From positions 2,769,715 to 2,833,714 of the forward strand of contig CAJINV010000003.1 of NCBI GenBank assembly GCA_905178155.1: DNA of 64,000 nt, written 5' to 3'. Numbering within the stretch: position 1 is the stretch's first letter; each line of letters opens with the position of its first letter. The position numbers and the translations under genes are program-made. This document shows positions 45,155 through 56,821 of the stretch, one piece after another. This stretch comes from Amoebophrya sp. A120. Lineage: Eukaryota; Sar; Dinophyceae; Syndiniales; Amoebophryaceae. Below the pieces are notes generated by a model. The model did not search any database. It saw nothing but the letters and a program-made list of their open reading frames with translations, and was not told the DNA's origin.

Positions 45155-47663
45155 TCACCGTGCGCGAACCCGCCTCAGCTTGTTGGTGAATCGCTTCGGC
45201 GTGATTGCTATCCACTGCAACAGTATCGCAATCGTATAACTAACACTAAGATCACTTCACTAAGTGTGATCATACTGCATGACAAATGCACCGTCTAGAT
45301 ATACAAATTTCGATACTTTTGCAGTGCATACTCGCCATCGTGTAGGGGGACAGTTTTAAGGCGGAAGGCAGCAGCGTATCGCGGCCGCCGCCGTAGCGCA
45401 GGGCGAGCGGCAGTCGCGCGTCCTCCTCGCGGTACGGCAATTCGAGGGGTTCCCCGAACACCACGTGCCACAAAAATTCCATCACGTAGCACGGCTTGTG
45501 GCCCACGTTGCACACCGCGAACTCCTCCATTAGCGCCACATCTTCGGGGTCTACTTGTTGATCCCGCTCCGCCAGCGCAGTAGTACTATCGTTTCTGGCG
45601 ATTTCCGCCGCCAGCCGCGTGTAGCGGCCGTGAAAGATGAGGTCCGCGAGGTGGGCGTAGAAGTCCCGGTCGCGGGCCAGGATCCGCGCCCGCGACACGA
45701 CGAAGTTGCTGCAGCAGTAGGAAGTCACCGGGGCCAGCAGCGGGTGGCCAAAAATCATTTGGAACACGCGCTCAAAGCAGGGTGTCACCAGTGCGGCGTA
45801 CCGCTCGTGCGTCAGGTGCAGAAAGGGAACGTCGTACGTGCGCTTTTCCACGGACTGTAGCACCACGTTGAAAAACGCGGACTTGAAGTGCCGGGGGCCG
45901 TCGTCGTGGATGAAAGCGACAAAGTCCGCGATTCCGCTTGTTGATCGTGTGGCTTTCTCCCCCTGCTGCTGCTGTGCCGGCGCTAGGAAGCCGAATTCGA
46001 GAATGTAAGCCAAGTACGCGGTGCACTCCCCCGACATGAACCGCGGGTCGCGCTCCGGGAGCTCGCGGATGAAAATCTGAATGTGGTCCTCGAGCCCCTC
46101 AATTTGGTCTTGCAGAATCTGGTCGGGGTCCTCGCCCTTTGCCCGCATGCGGTGTCGACACTTCTCGTAGATGAAAAACCGCGTTTTCTTCGGAAAGGCA
46201 AACTCCCAGAGCCACATCATGGGACTGTCGCACCGTGCGATCACGACGTCCAGCGAAAGAACGCTGTCCGGGTCCTCCTGTTCTTTCAGAAGTCGCTGCT
46301 CTTGCAGGTTCGTTATGTGAGCGTACTCGAGGCCGTATGATGTGAACGCCTGCGTGACAGGCCACATGATGTTCGTGGCCATGTACTCTTCGCGATTGGA
46401 CACTGCCGGCACCGAAATCTCTTGCAGCACGCCGGGCGCAGGAGAATTTGTGGCTGGTGTGGTCTCCTCCTTCGACGAATCTACTTCTTGCTGTTGGTGT
46501 TGGTGCTCATGCTCTCCCCCTTCTACTACGGTAGGTGGATCCGCCAGTGTGCCTCCTGGCAGCTGCTGCTGAGTTGGTGCCGGGGGGTTCCGTAACCGCG
46601 CAAGGATGTCCTCCGCCTCGCTCGCAAACAGTACACTGAAATGGTCCGGGGAATTCAGCAGGAATGCCTCGGCCATCAGCAGCAGGCAGCTGATCGTCAA
46701 TCCCGGGCAGCTGTCTTCCTCGGATTCCCGTTGCTTGCGGTCCGTTCCCAGCACTATCCAACCGCAGCTTTCTAGCGGAGGCGTGGTGGGAAGGGTGAGT
46801 CGGGCGCTTTGCTTACCGGAGTTCCACTCCCGGCTGTGATGCGACTGGAGCTTGCTCACGATCGCGGATATTCTATTTCTCTTGGTCGCTAACTCATTAT
46901 TTTCAACGCTCTCGTCAACAGTAGATGATGGGGTTTCACCTGATAAAGAACTGCTGCCTACAACTTTGGGAGCACCAGACTCTGTTGCATCTTCTTCTTG
47001 TTCATCACCTTGATTATCTCCGGCGAGGACAGCGCCGGCGGCCGTGGCACTGGCTCCTGCTGCAAAATCCGACAGCGCGTTCGCTTCGTCCTCACTGAGG
47101 GCGCTGTCGTAGGGACCGTGCCGGTAGAATTTCCGCAGCTGGTCCTGCAGCGAGTGCGCCATGATGGAGCCGATCTCGCAGTCGCCCTCGGGCGAGTCGG
47201 GCGCGCACACTTCGGCCAACTGCCGAAACGTCCACATGCACACGCGCATGTACTCCTCGTCTCCCTTGTAACTGCTCTCGCTCCCCGCCGCAAAATCGGG
47301 CACGGAAGGGTCGAAGGGCATCCGACTGAGCTGTATCGACGTCCTGGTCTCATCTTCGTGCTCGCCTGCTTCGGCCTGGTGTTCATCGGGAAGTGGCGGT
47401 TCACCATGCTCGTCCGGGGAGGCGACACCAGGAACGACGTCTACGAGCCCTTCGTCCGATACCACGGCAGCGGAGCCGTGACTGGGGTCGTCATCATGTA
47501 GTTGTACCTCCGCAACGCCGGCTACTTCCTCCACCGGAAGGACACGACCTGGCTCTTCCTGCTGGTCTAAGTGGTTCTGCGCCAGTACACTTCTGACCAG
47601 GTGTCGCTCATCCGAAACAAGGAGCACGGCCAAGAAAGAACGACCGAACAGTCGCAACCACAT
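45155..47663 (-). CDS. DUF3431-like secretory-pathway protein
   Basis: Large protein with an N-terminal signal peptide or signal anchor. I start at ATG 47663 (MWLRLFGRSFLAVLLVSDER), because the longer frame upstream uses a non-ATG codon. An acidic, low-complexity first third is followed by a domain resembling DUF3431. Its parts are LDVVIARCDSPMMWLWEFAF (a strand opening like VVVARYNEDLxWL), FFIYEKC, ECTAYLAYILEF, ADFVAFIHDDGPRHF, then CCSNFVVSRARILARDRDFY, which matches the family's Y/C-x-QFAVSRERI-x(5)-FY block, and a final CYVMEFLWHVVFGEPLE. Members of this family are putative glycosyltransferases of the secretory path; the activity is inferred. Introner F1 splits the C-terminus. Beyond it, ASTPKRFTNKLRRVRAR and a stop at 45155 are read if the element and one flank are removed. 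Confidence 0.75.
45209..45330. mobile_element. Short introner-like element F1
   Basis: A 122-bp unit: left end TATCCACTGCAACAGTATCG, right end CGATACTTTTGCAGTGCATA, about 20 bp of inverted repeat with two mismatches. Flanking pentamers are ATTGC and CTCGC, matching at three of five positions, so the target duplication is degraded. It lies at the end of the DUF3431-like gene and would otherwise add about 20 odd residues before a stop. Confidence 0.65.
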
Positions 47664-47902
47664 AATTTTGGGGCAGCACGTGAGGCTCTGATGTCTGATC
47701 CTCAACCTCTATTTGATCCTTACTATATCTAACCCAAGTGCCGGATGATCGAGGATCACACTTACCGTGCGATGACGAAGCTGCCGCTAGAAAATAAGTA
47801 AACACACGAGCAGCTACGTAAGGTGGAGCCCATGTGCTGTATTCGCTCGTGAAAGCAGACACACTGGTGCAGCTCGCGGCAGCAGAGTCGTTGCCAAACA
47901 CC

Positions 47903-49112
47903 TAAACGTCGAGATCCAGATCCAGATCGTTCGACATTTCGCCAAGATGAACTTGAACATCAGCTGCAATACAAAAAAAAATGAAGGAAAAAATCACAAA
48001 ACGATCAGACTCCGGCAGTTGCAGCTCAAGCTGGATCTCAGCGATGATCTTCTGAGGGCCAAGTAAACGCAAGGAACGAGGACGATCGAGTTGGAACTAG
48101 GGCGGAAAGATCCGGTCGTGCCAGCCTCTACTGTGGCGCTTCTTCGTCGGCAGAGAAGTATACTGTGAGTTTGAGCACATTCACATATCCAAGTCTTTGT
48201 ACCGATGCACATTGATTCGAACAAATGCAGACCATTGGGATCACAACGACAACGACAAGGAAAGAAAGACCTACAAGTCCGACAACACTGTCACCGTCTC
48301 TCTGCCTTTCGAGTTCAAGTAAAATGATGGGAGGACTCACAATTCTCCACCAAATCCACGTAGAGTGTCCTCGTCAATAGAGTGCAGATAAGAGTTTTTC
48401 GCCTATGGTCCGCACGAGCGAAGACTTGATCATGACGAAAAGCGGTGCGCTTTGCTGTCCGTCTGCCAAGGACCAGAGCATGCCAGACTGGAAGGAGCTT
48501 TGGAAACTCACTTGAAAACGTCGTCGCGTGGCGTCAGTGGTGGCCAACACAAAGTTGTTCTCCAGGCCCGAAACGTCCAGTACAGGTCGGTACTCAAGTT
48601 GCGCCACTTCTGCAGGTGAGGCGGACCCGGAGGGAAACAAGGAAATCGTGCCCGTTTGATTCGCCCAGAGCTCAATGCGGCCCTGGAGCGCGATATTGCC
48701 CGACAGGAACACCCCGGTAGGGTACAGGTACCAGGTCGTGTCCCACACCTTCCCCACGGCCAGCGTGACCTGCTGCTGCACCACGCTGGCTGTTTGCTCC
48801 ACCGGTACTCGGCACTTTCGAGCCCGCGCGTACACCTGGTCGTGCCCTTGATGCTCATCTTGCCCCTCAGCGAAGCCGAGAAGGCATCGCTTCTGTTCGA
48901 CGGTGACGAAGTCGGTAACCTGCAGCAACAGCCCCTCCGGTCCAGCGGTTATCGTGCGATCCTCGAACGTCCAGGGGGGCGTGTGGCCGAGGTAGCGCAC
49001 TCGCTTAGCCTTCTCGTATGCTATGTGCAAAAGCACCGTACTAGTAATTGTAGCAGTTTTTAACTGGCCATCACAGTAGAGGTCGCCGTATGCAAATAGG
49101 CATAGGGCACCG
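47903..49112 (-). CDS. Putative single-pass membrane protein
   Basis: Unknown protein. The main exon (about 49112-48510) reads GDLYCDGQLKTATI, then VRYLGHTPPWTFEDRTITAG, and is beta-rich (TWYLYPTGVFLSGNIALQGR). The next coding-like piece (about 48310-48230) is LELERQRDGDSVVGLVG followed by a hydrophobic helix, LSFLVVVVVIPMVCICSNQ. An exon at about 47960-47903 ends SNDLDLDLDV and a stop. The layout of a beta-rich ectodomain, one membrane helix and an acidic tail suggests a type I membrane protein. There is no ATG in the first visible exon, so a 5' exon (expected to carry a signal peptide) is missing. Joins are not all resolved. Confidence 0.45.
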
Positions 49113-49135
49113 AGTTTTATTCAGAACGCAGGTCT

Positions 49136-49912
49136 TCAATGTATGATACTTATATCGTGCGAAGTGTCTGCATTTTCTTGGAAATTCACGTCGACACGTA
49201 CACGGCGACGGTTGTCCACCATGTACTTAAGTACATGTACTTTTCCACTTGATATCTTTCTCTGCTCCACGAAGATTTCCACCGCTTCCCGCACGCCCTG
49301 CTCGGCGCCATAATCGTCCAAAACGAGAAAGGGTGCGAGTTTTGCAGCCTGTTCCAGGTCGTTCAAGACGCTGGCGACGTCGTGCGCGGCGTCCACCAGG
49401 ACGAAAGAAACCGAGTCCGAAAGCAAGTGGTTTTTTGGCAATTTCACCTCCCAATCGTCCAACACGGAGTGGAACTCAAAGTAGGCAATGTTGTCGTGCG
49501 CCTGATTGTTTGCCATGTTCTGCTCCAGAACCGCGATGCTGTTCTCGAGGGCCCAAACCTGGTGGCAGTGCTGCGCCAAAAACCCGGTGGTCAAACCGAC
49601 ATGCGCTCCCAACTCGATCCCAATCTGGCACTCTTTCGTCGCGCTCTTTTTACTGTCGGATGCATCTTCGGCGTCTGGAGGTCGTCCACCAGCGTTGGGA
49701 TCATAGTGATTATCGTGGCTTTCAAGAAATTTTTGCCTGTATTCACGGAGCTCCGTCGCGAAAAAATTCACGATGTCGTGTTTGAACTTCACGGAAATGG
49801 TCCAAGGATTTTCGGTCTTATCCACCAGCGGCGGGTGCCCTTGTTCTGCTTCTGCGTCTGCCGTTGAGCCTACGTAGAATAAGAAAGGCGTCCACCTCAG
49901 CAACAGGAACAT
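49136..49912 (-). CDS. Class I SAM-dependent methyltransferase, secreted or luminal
   Basis: Single uninterrupted frame. I choose ATG 49912 because MFLLLRWTPFLFYVGSTADA reads as a signal peptide; an upstream in-frame ATG at 49981 would add 23 residues ahead of it. The Rossmann methyltransferase core is clear: QIGIELGAHVGLTTGFLAQH is motif I with the E-x-G-x-x-x-G pattern, VWALENSIAVLEQNMANN supplies the acidic residue after strand 2, VSFVLVDAAHDVASVLNDLE is the motif IV strand, and APFLVLDDYGAEQGVREAVE continues like FkbM/CmoM-type or O-methyltransferase-like proteins with a metal-site DD. The substrate is not predictable. It is tightly upstream of the 47.9-49.1 kb gene, with only ~25 bp between the frames. 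Confidence 0.8.
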   Translation of the reverse strand: MFLLLRWTPFLFYVGSTADAEAEQGHPPLVDKTENPWTISVKFKHDIVNFFATELREYRQKFLESHDNHYDPNAGGRPPDAEDASDSKKSATKECQIGIELGAHVGLTTGFLAQHCHQVWALENSIAVLEQNMANNQAHDNIAYFEFHSVLDDWEVKLPKNHLLSDSVSFVLVDAAHDVASVLNDLEQAAKLAPFLVLDDYGAEQGVREAVEIFVEQRKISSGKVHVLKYMVDNRRRVRVDVNFQENADTSHDISIIH

Positions 49913-50097
49913 CGTCGTAAAGGGGCGCGTCAGAGCAGCTCTGCGACAGAAAGCTTTGGCTTCATACTGTTGTTGCGACATCGAAAAGAGAAAGAGGACG
50001 CAATGCGAAGAAAAATAACAAGTAGAAACAACACGATAAATTAAACGCAAGAATTTTTCACTCTTTCGGGCACCACTGCTAGGAGTCTAGGTGTACT

Positions 50098-50970
50098 TCA
50101 TTCAGCAGAACGAGCGACTGTGACCTCAACCCGGCCATCCAAGAACTCCACGACAAGAACCATTACAGAGGATCGATGCACAAAAAAGCCTGATCAGAAA
50201 GCCTTCTGCACCTGCGTCCTCTCACGAGAAGTAGAAGAAAAAAAATTCTTGACCTGCTTACCTTTCAGGTTTGAAAGATAGAACCGGGATTGCGCTCATG
50301 GTCATGGTGCTCTCAATGTCAATATCAATTCCAATGTCGCCGGTGCACGACACAGTTGCGTTGTACTTCTTCATTCTGATGATCGTCGTTCCATGGGCAA
50401 TGTGATCTGATCGCGATCGCGTCTTTCTTGTGACGAGGCAACGATGATCGCCTCGAACTGTTTTTCTTGTTTTATAAAACTGAGGTGAGACGTGGTACAC
50501 GTAGCTACCACTTTGCATGAACGAAAACGCTCGATGAAAGTGGACTGCTGAAGCCTGGAACAACGTCGTATGCTCATTCGCTTTGTCGTGTGACCATCGC
50601 TATGCCGCCACGCACTGACGGAGCCGGAGGCACACACGCCGACACACAAAATGAATCTTCCACTCCACCAGGACCAGTGTTCATTTTCATATAGTGATGT
50701 TTTTGTAGCTTACAGTTTTCACACAAATCACGCGCCCAAGCGTGATAAATCATCAATCGACATGGCAGCAAGCGCCGGCATTTATTATCGATACCCATGA
50801 TCATCATGATCTTCTTGATCTTCAATATCATTCAAGAATAAAAAACACTTGCTCCTCTTCGCACATTCTTATGTCTGTGAGTACGTGTAGTGTTTTTGCT
50901 CGCCCTGGTACATTTTCATGGAGTAGCAGCCCCTTTTCTGGCACGTCCACGACGCCGGGGACGTAGCAGT
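50098..50970 (-). CDS. Small hypothetical gene, exons uncertain
   Basis: Two coding-like minus-strand pieces lie close together. A piece at about 50400-50271 reads KKYNATVSCTGDIGIDIDIE and MTMSAIPVLSFKPE and ends at a GTAAGC donor. A piece at about 50160-50098 reads MVLVVEFLDGRVEVTVARSA and then stops. A third at about 50960-50885 (SWTCQKRGCYSMKMYQGEQK) may be upstream. The small strand-rich protein has no named family. The start codon is not found. Confidence 0.3.
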
Positions 50971-51571
50971 TTCAGTTTCCGTTTGAAAAAGTAAAAGTGA
51001 GTTTACGTTTAGTATATACGTGTTCGTCTACCTCGTGGCACGATAACGACCGCACTTCCGAAGGAGGTGCTAATTGGTTGAGGAAATTCTGCGCTTGCTC
51101 TGGCTACGACGCGACAAGAGTGATAGCAGCAGGCAGTAATCTTCGTGAAGATCAAGAGCATACAAACTCGACACACCCAATCTCTCGACACGTCGGGCAG
51201 CTTCTGCGGTACAAATCTCCAACATGGTGCCCAGTAGCGTGGTCATTTTGTGAGACTGTTGACAAATGAAGCACGGCAACAATGTAAAAATATCTGGGTG
51301 ACACATTTACTTCACACCAGATTTTTACTTCTACATGAAGCGCGACAAACGTATTGAAAAAACGCAAGAGAGGGCCGCAAAGGCACGGGCAAACAGAGGC
51401 TGCTCATGTGAAGCTGCCACGTAGTTCCGTACAACTCTTCGACTTACCACGTTGCGCCTGCCCCGCGCTCTTGGGAGCAGCTAGAGGAAAATGGAACTTT
51501 TTGGAGAGTAGTAGAGATGGCGCGACCGCACAGTAAGGTAGAGGACTATCAAACAGCACTAACTCCCCTTC

Positions 51572-54500
51572 TCATCCCATTTTCAGAGCGATGGTCCCCT
51601 GGAACTTTTTCACCTTTTTCAGCTTGACGCATGCGATCTGCTTTCCCTCCAGGTCCCCGTCGGACTCCACAAGGTTCACTATGTCCGCGGACTCCACTGC
51701 CTTGGCGTCGGCGTGTAAACCGAGCGTGATGTGAAACGGATCGGTGTCGTACTTTTTGGCACAAGGAAGAATCAGGTCGTCCCCCAGACTCGCCGTGGCG
51801 CACACCAGACGGTCGGTCACGATCAGCTTTTCGACGTGCACTTCCACCTTGTCGCCGTCCATTGCGAGCAGGGCTTCATGCAATCCCTCCAGGGTCTGTG
51901 AATTGATTCATCATGAAAAAAGATTGGTAATGTTCTTGCCTGCTCGACGCGGCAAGATTGATCCGGGTTCTTGCGGAGATTTCGTGGGCGGACCTTTGCC
52001 CTCAACTTCATCTGCTACAACGAGGATAACAATCACGAAGCTGCAGAAACAAGACACACACCAATTCTAATTCTAGTTCTTCTAATTCATGACAACGAGT
52101 AGTACGTGCACAGAGACGCCGGCGTTTGCGGCCTCTTCCTCCTCTGTGTCGGCTTTTCCGAAGTAGACCAGGGTTATGTGCGGCTCCTCCACCATCTTCA
52201 TACTCGCGGGGAGCTTGCCCTCGATCATGCCCTTGATTTTGTCGTCCACCCGGATTTCCCAATAGAGCCGCTTCGCCAGGCCCCCCTTCTCTGCCTCCTC
52301 GCGCTCCTTAGCGAGTCGAAGTTGCTCCTTTCGGTCCGCGTCCCACTTGTCCCAGCAGGGCCGGCAGAGCCGTGTCTCGGGAACCTGGTTGTAAGTAGTA
52401 GTTGGAATTTGCAACATCACGCACTACTACTTGTCAGCGCCAGCGCCACCCCACATGCCTTTTCTTCGATTTGCAAAAAACTGCAGAGAGCTGGCTTCAT
52501 CTACAAGTTCTTACACCAGGGTGCTAGCGCTGCTACCAGCTGGTCAGGGCATTAGCGCACCAGTCGCGAAAGCACTGAAAGAGGAATAGCCAGTAGTTCG
52601 TCATTGATTGGGGCAAGAAAGAATTCCTTCTGCGAACTACTAAAAAGTTAAACTTTTGCTTAAGTACGTCATCCACAAATCTTCTGCCCTTCGCAGTGGC
52701 TTCGGCCATTTTGTCCTGCTTGACAATGGCTGTGATGTTAGTGAGGGGAACATCCTCAGCCTTGCAGTGAGCGCACAGTTCTGAGTCAGAGACTCCGCGC
52801 CAGGCCCGCTCTCGCTTATTTGCTTGCTCCAGTGCGTCTTGCAGGCGAAGCTTGACCTGCCGAGAGGTCAGCGTTTTCGATTTACTAGATGTTGTCCCAG
52901 CGGCGGAAGGGGCGGCCGCAGCGCCGGGATCTTTGTTTTCGTCCGGATCTTTCTTGTTGTCTCCGTCCTCTTTCTTTTCTTCCGTCTCCACTGTGGTGTT
53001 CGGAGGTCCCTCGCCGGACTGATTCTTGGAGGCAGCTGCATCGTCGTTGCCTGCTGGCGTACTTGCGTCTGCTGCCGCTGCAGAAGCCGCGGACGACGAC
53101 GGCCCTGCTGCCGCTGCATGTGGCTGCGCTTCTTCTTGTTCTTCTTTTTCTCCTGTTTCCTTTGGGGCCTCATCTTCCTCCCCGGGGCGAGAGGGGGCGA
53201 GTAGGGCGGGCCCGTCAGGCAGGAAGGAGCGCAGGGCGGCGACAATCTCCATGCACTGACCGATAGGTGTGTACTCGACGGGAACGGGCACATACCGGCC
53301 GTACCGCTCTCGCTCGGAAATGGACAAGAACTCGGCGCCGTGCGCCTGCTGTTCCACGATCGCGCTCGCCTTCGCTTTGCGATCGTCCAACCCACCGCTT
53401 CCCGGTACGGTGTGCGTGTGCAGGTGGTGCGCCCCGCCTCGCTTGAGAACGCGATCCGCGCAAAGCTGGATGTGTGCCGCGCTGTAGGGGCCGCGATAGA
53501 GCCGGTCGCCGTCGCCAGTTTGTGTCACCGGGTCGTCCGTGTGGACGAGATCCACAAACAAAACCTGTTGTAAAAAGCAGAGAGAGTCAGTGCCAGACAT
53601 TCTCGGAGCGAATTATATGAAAATGTGGTCTACTGTTGTTGAGCGAATACTCGCTCGGTATGCTTTCGAGCGAAGCTGAAGAAGGACAAAGATGTGTATA
53701 AGCTTTAAGAAAGAGAAGAACAAATACCTTGCCCGGCAAACTGCTTTCGCTCTTTTCCTTTTCGAGGATCACTATGGAAGGCAAATTGGCGATGATCATC
53801 ATCCTCTGCAGTGGTTAGCAGCCCCAAGAAAGTTCTGTACTGTATCATATCAAAACCAAGGGCGCCACAGAACCTCAAAGCGAAATGCAAGCATAGATAT
53901 GCGTCTTTATCACGTCGAGAGGTGACGTATCTTGTTTGTCTAACGGGATCAACCAGAAAGAGCAGAATTTCAATGTTCTTTTCCTGCGGCGCAACAGTGC
54001 AGAGAGAATCATGATCGAGATTTTCGTTTTGGATAAATTCGGCTTCCAGCATGTCTTCTGTTATGTCCCGGGCCTCTTTCGTTTTATGTATGTCATTATA
54101 CACAGAAAATCGCGTGTCAGGGTCGGTGGCGGACGAAACATCTTACAAACTTCATGAACTTGTTGTATGTGTCATCTATTGTACTGATCCAACTTTATTA
54201 ATGCATCCATTTCTTGAACATTATCTGTGCTGTCGCTGCTGGACGGCCGACTCCACCTGACAAATTGATTTTCTTTGCATAGTGGTCAATGAAGCAGAAG
54301 CGCTTGCTGTCGTCTTTGAGAAGGGAGCCCAGCTCCGTCACCCAGGAGTCGTCTAGTGAAGACCCGCTCTTGTTTTGCACCATCGTTTTGGCGGCCTGTT
54401 TCTGCACGTAACTGCCGTAGGAGAGCGACTTTCCCCCGAACACCTTTTGCAGCAGCGCGCAAATGGTACTTTTGCCGGAGCCCGGAAGCCCCCGCAGCAC

Positions 54501-56014
54501 CACGGCGACCCGGCACTCGGTCTTGGGGTCGTAATCGCGATCAAAACCGCCTCGGCCGCTCCGGTTTTTCTTAGAGAAGAGAGAGTTCATCTCCACGGCT
54601 GCCCCTGGAGGCCTTCTCTGCGATTTTTGTGTGCCGGAGTTGTCTCCAGCCTGATTCATGTAGGGATTCTCGGTCTGCAGATTTCTGTTGCGGTTGGATC
54701 GGTCCCCGGACCCGCGCGTGTTGTGGCCCTGAGCACCGCCCGCCTGCTTAGCGAGGTCAGAAAACAGCACGGGCATTTTTTTGTCGCCACCCGGAAGAAC
54801 GCCCGAGCGAGGCGTGGCCCCCTTGCCGGACGGTGTGCGTTCTTGCCTATTAACATCGGCGCCAGCTGCACCTCCTCGGTTTCGCGATCTCCGGCCGTCC
54901 CGCGATCTTTTTCTGCGGTCGCGTGGCGAGCGTCTTCTTCGCGAGGAGTCGTGCTTCCGATGCTGCTGCTGGTCGCGGCCTTCGCCACGGCCGGTAGTTC
55001 GAGATGACGCTGCTGCGCCGGTACCGCTGATATTTATGGCGATTTTCTTCTCCCCCCGGTTCGGAAGAGGTACCAGTCTCGAAGTTCCCGGCTGCTGACC
55101 ACTACCACTAGACGTCGCGGCGCCGGTGCGCTGCGTTGGCCTGCTATGATCTTGGTTTATTTCCGCACGGGCTGCTCCTGCTGCTGCTAAAAGTGACGAT
55201 TCGGCCGCGGTGCCGGGAGCGAGAACCGGACTCGTCTGTGGTGTGATTTTGGGAGTTCTACTCTTGGAAAACTGCGAGCTAGTAGCGCCAATGTCTTCAA
55301 ATCTCAGGGCAACTCTTTTTAATGGAGTGCACCAGGCTTGTTTTACTACCTTCTTATTATCGCCCCCTGCCGACGCCAGCTCGTCACGCGACCCTTTCTC
55401 TCCCACGCGCGTTTTCACCTGATTACTACTGCCACCGAGCGTATCCAAAGCAAAAAGTCCAAACGCCCAAGGAGTCAAACAGCAACGCTGGTGCAAGCAA
55501 GCGAGCGCGAATAAGTGCTTTGAATTTGATGTTCAATGATACACGGGTGCATGGTCATCATGTTGATCGAAATGCAAATAATCACTTCGCTTCTTGTGAA
55601 AATATAAATAAGCATCACGATCTGTATACAATTTTATTAGCACCACCAATAATTCGTCGAGGTTTCCGTATTATGCAGATGCCGAAACTTGGTAGTCGAT
55701 GCAGAGTCTGAGATCATCCCAGCAGAGTCTGAGCCTCGAAAAAGTAGTTACTTACTGGTGTACGATTACGAAGATGCACGATGAAAGCGATTCAACTAGG
55801 ACTGATGCAAAACCACTCCGTGTGCGTTGCACTTTTTCCCAGTGGCGTAGCCGTCCTCACGTGGTCGGCGATCGAATCCGCCACCGCGGGCGTTGTTATC
55901 CCGTCCTCGCCCGCGATCGCGGCCACCACCGCGCCTGCGTGAATCGGACCCGCGTCTTCCTCCGCCACCTCCTCGCGGGCGCGGCGATCTTGATCGCGAT
56001 CGTCCTCCGCCCAT
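51572..56014 (-). CDS. P-loop polynucleotide kinase / 2H phosphoesterase fusion (CNPase-like)
   Basis: Predicted RNA end-repair enzyme: a kinase for 5'-OH ends joined to a 2',3'-cyclic phosphodiesterase. Proposed start ATG 56014 (MGGGRSRSRSPRPRGGG); the first ~330 residues are RS/RG-rich, suggesting RNA association. The kinase Walker A is VVLRGLPGSGKSTICALLQK (about 54500), with a later IEILLFLVDP strand. Exon 53564-52668 has VLFVDLVHTDDP and VLKRGGAHHLHTHTV, then a Gln/Glu/Ala-rich linker and CAHC. Exon 52384-52106 has TRLCRPCWDKWD, forming with CAHC a possible zinc site, then the first 2H motif PHITLVYFG. Exon 51893-51572 has the second, PFHITLGLHADAKAVESADI, very like vertebrate CNP, and ends FQGTIALKMG. 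GT-AG joins give FVDDVPETRL and GVSVHTLEGL. Alternative reading: the kinase-CPD part of a Trl1-type tRNA ligase without its ligase domain. Confidence 0.85.
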
Positions 56015-56821
56015 CTTCCCGTCAGTTGAACGCGCAGAGGCACGAGTAGTCCCAAGTAGACTTTGTTTGCACAAATCTGTCGTGGTGTCTGTGCAGTGCT
56101 TTTCCTTTTGTACGGCAACCTCGACGTCCTCGATTGTGCTCCAAAGTCGTTACTTTGAAAGTCGTTACTTTGCGTGCCTCCTCAGTGCCTCCTTCGATAT
56201 AATCGATTGGGAAAACTACCGAAGTAACTCTGCTGAACTTTATTGCAGCAATCTGAGCCTCAGCCTGCACCAACTCACGCGATGCACTAACACCCTCGAA
56301 AGTCGGGTGGTCAAATGGTAGTTTTTGCTGTTCTCGACATCACTACCCACAACATTCCCTATCGTTGCCCTCGTCGTCAATGGTAGCTTCTTCTGTTGTT
56401 CCTTCGAAAAGAAACACCGCTTGATAAACCAGATCTATGATGATCTTGCTTGTTTCTCCACGACCACATGCGAACCAACTAATATACCATACGTTCACTT
56501 TTCTATGAATATATCGTGTACATCTAGTGGTGTAAAAACTCACACGAGGATTGGTGAAGCCGCGCTGCGAACTATAATTTTACAGATTCACCAGCAGAGA
56601 CATCAAGAAAGTCACTTGTTTCTATACTCCATATCAATATTTTCTTCTGGCTAAATTCAAGAAATCTCAAAGAGTGCAGCAATATGACCTACAAGAAGCT
56701 GCGTGAGAGATGCAGAACAGTATGAATCACTAAGAATTTGGACGTGGTGCTTTGGAGTACTTTTTGAAGTCAAGCAAACGAAGTCTTCGCGCTTAGCCAT
56801 CTATATCCTCACGTGTTCAAG
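56015..56821. other. Intergenic region, no gene seen
   Basis: AT-rich, short frames only. It lies upstream of the kinase/2H gene start and probably includes its promoter. No RNA gene is recognised. Confidence 0.4.

Noticed and set aside
52824-53266. Plus-strand cysteine- and leucine-rich frames
   Set aside because: Antisense shadows of the Gln/Glu/Ala-rich linker in the kinase/2H gene.
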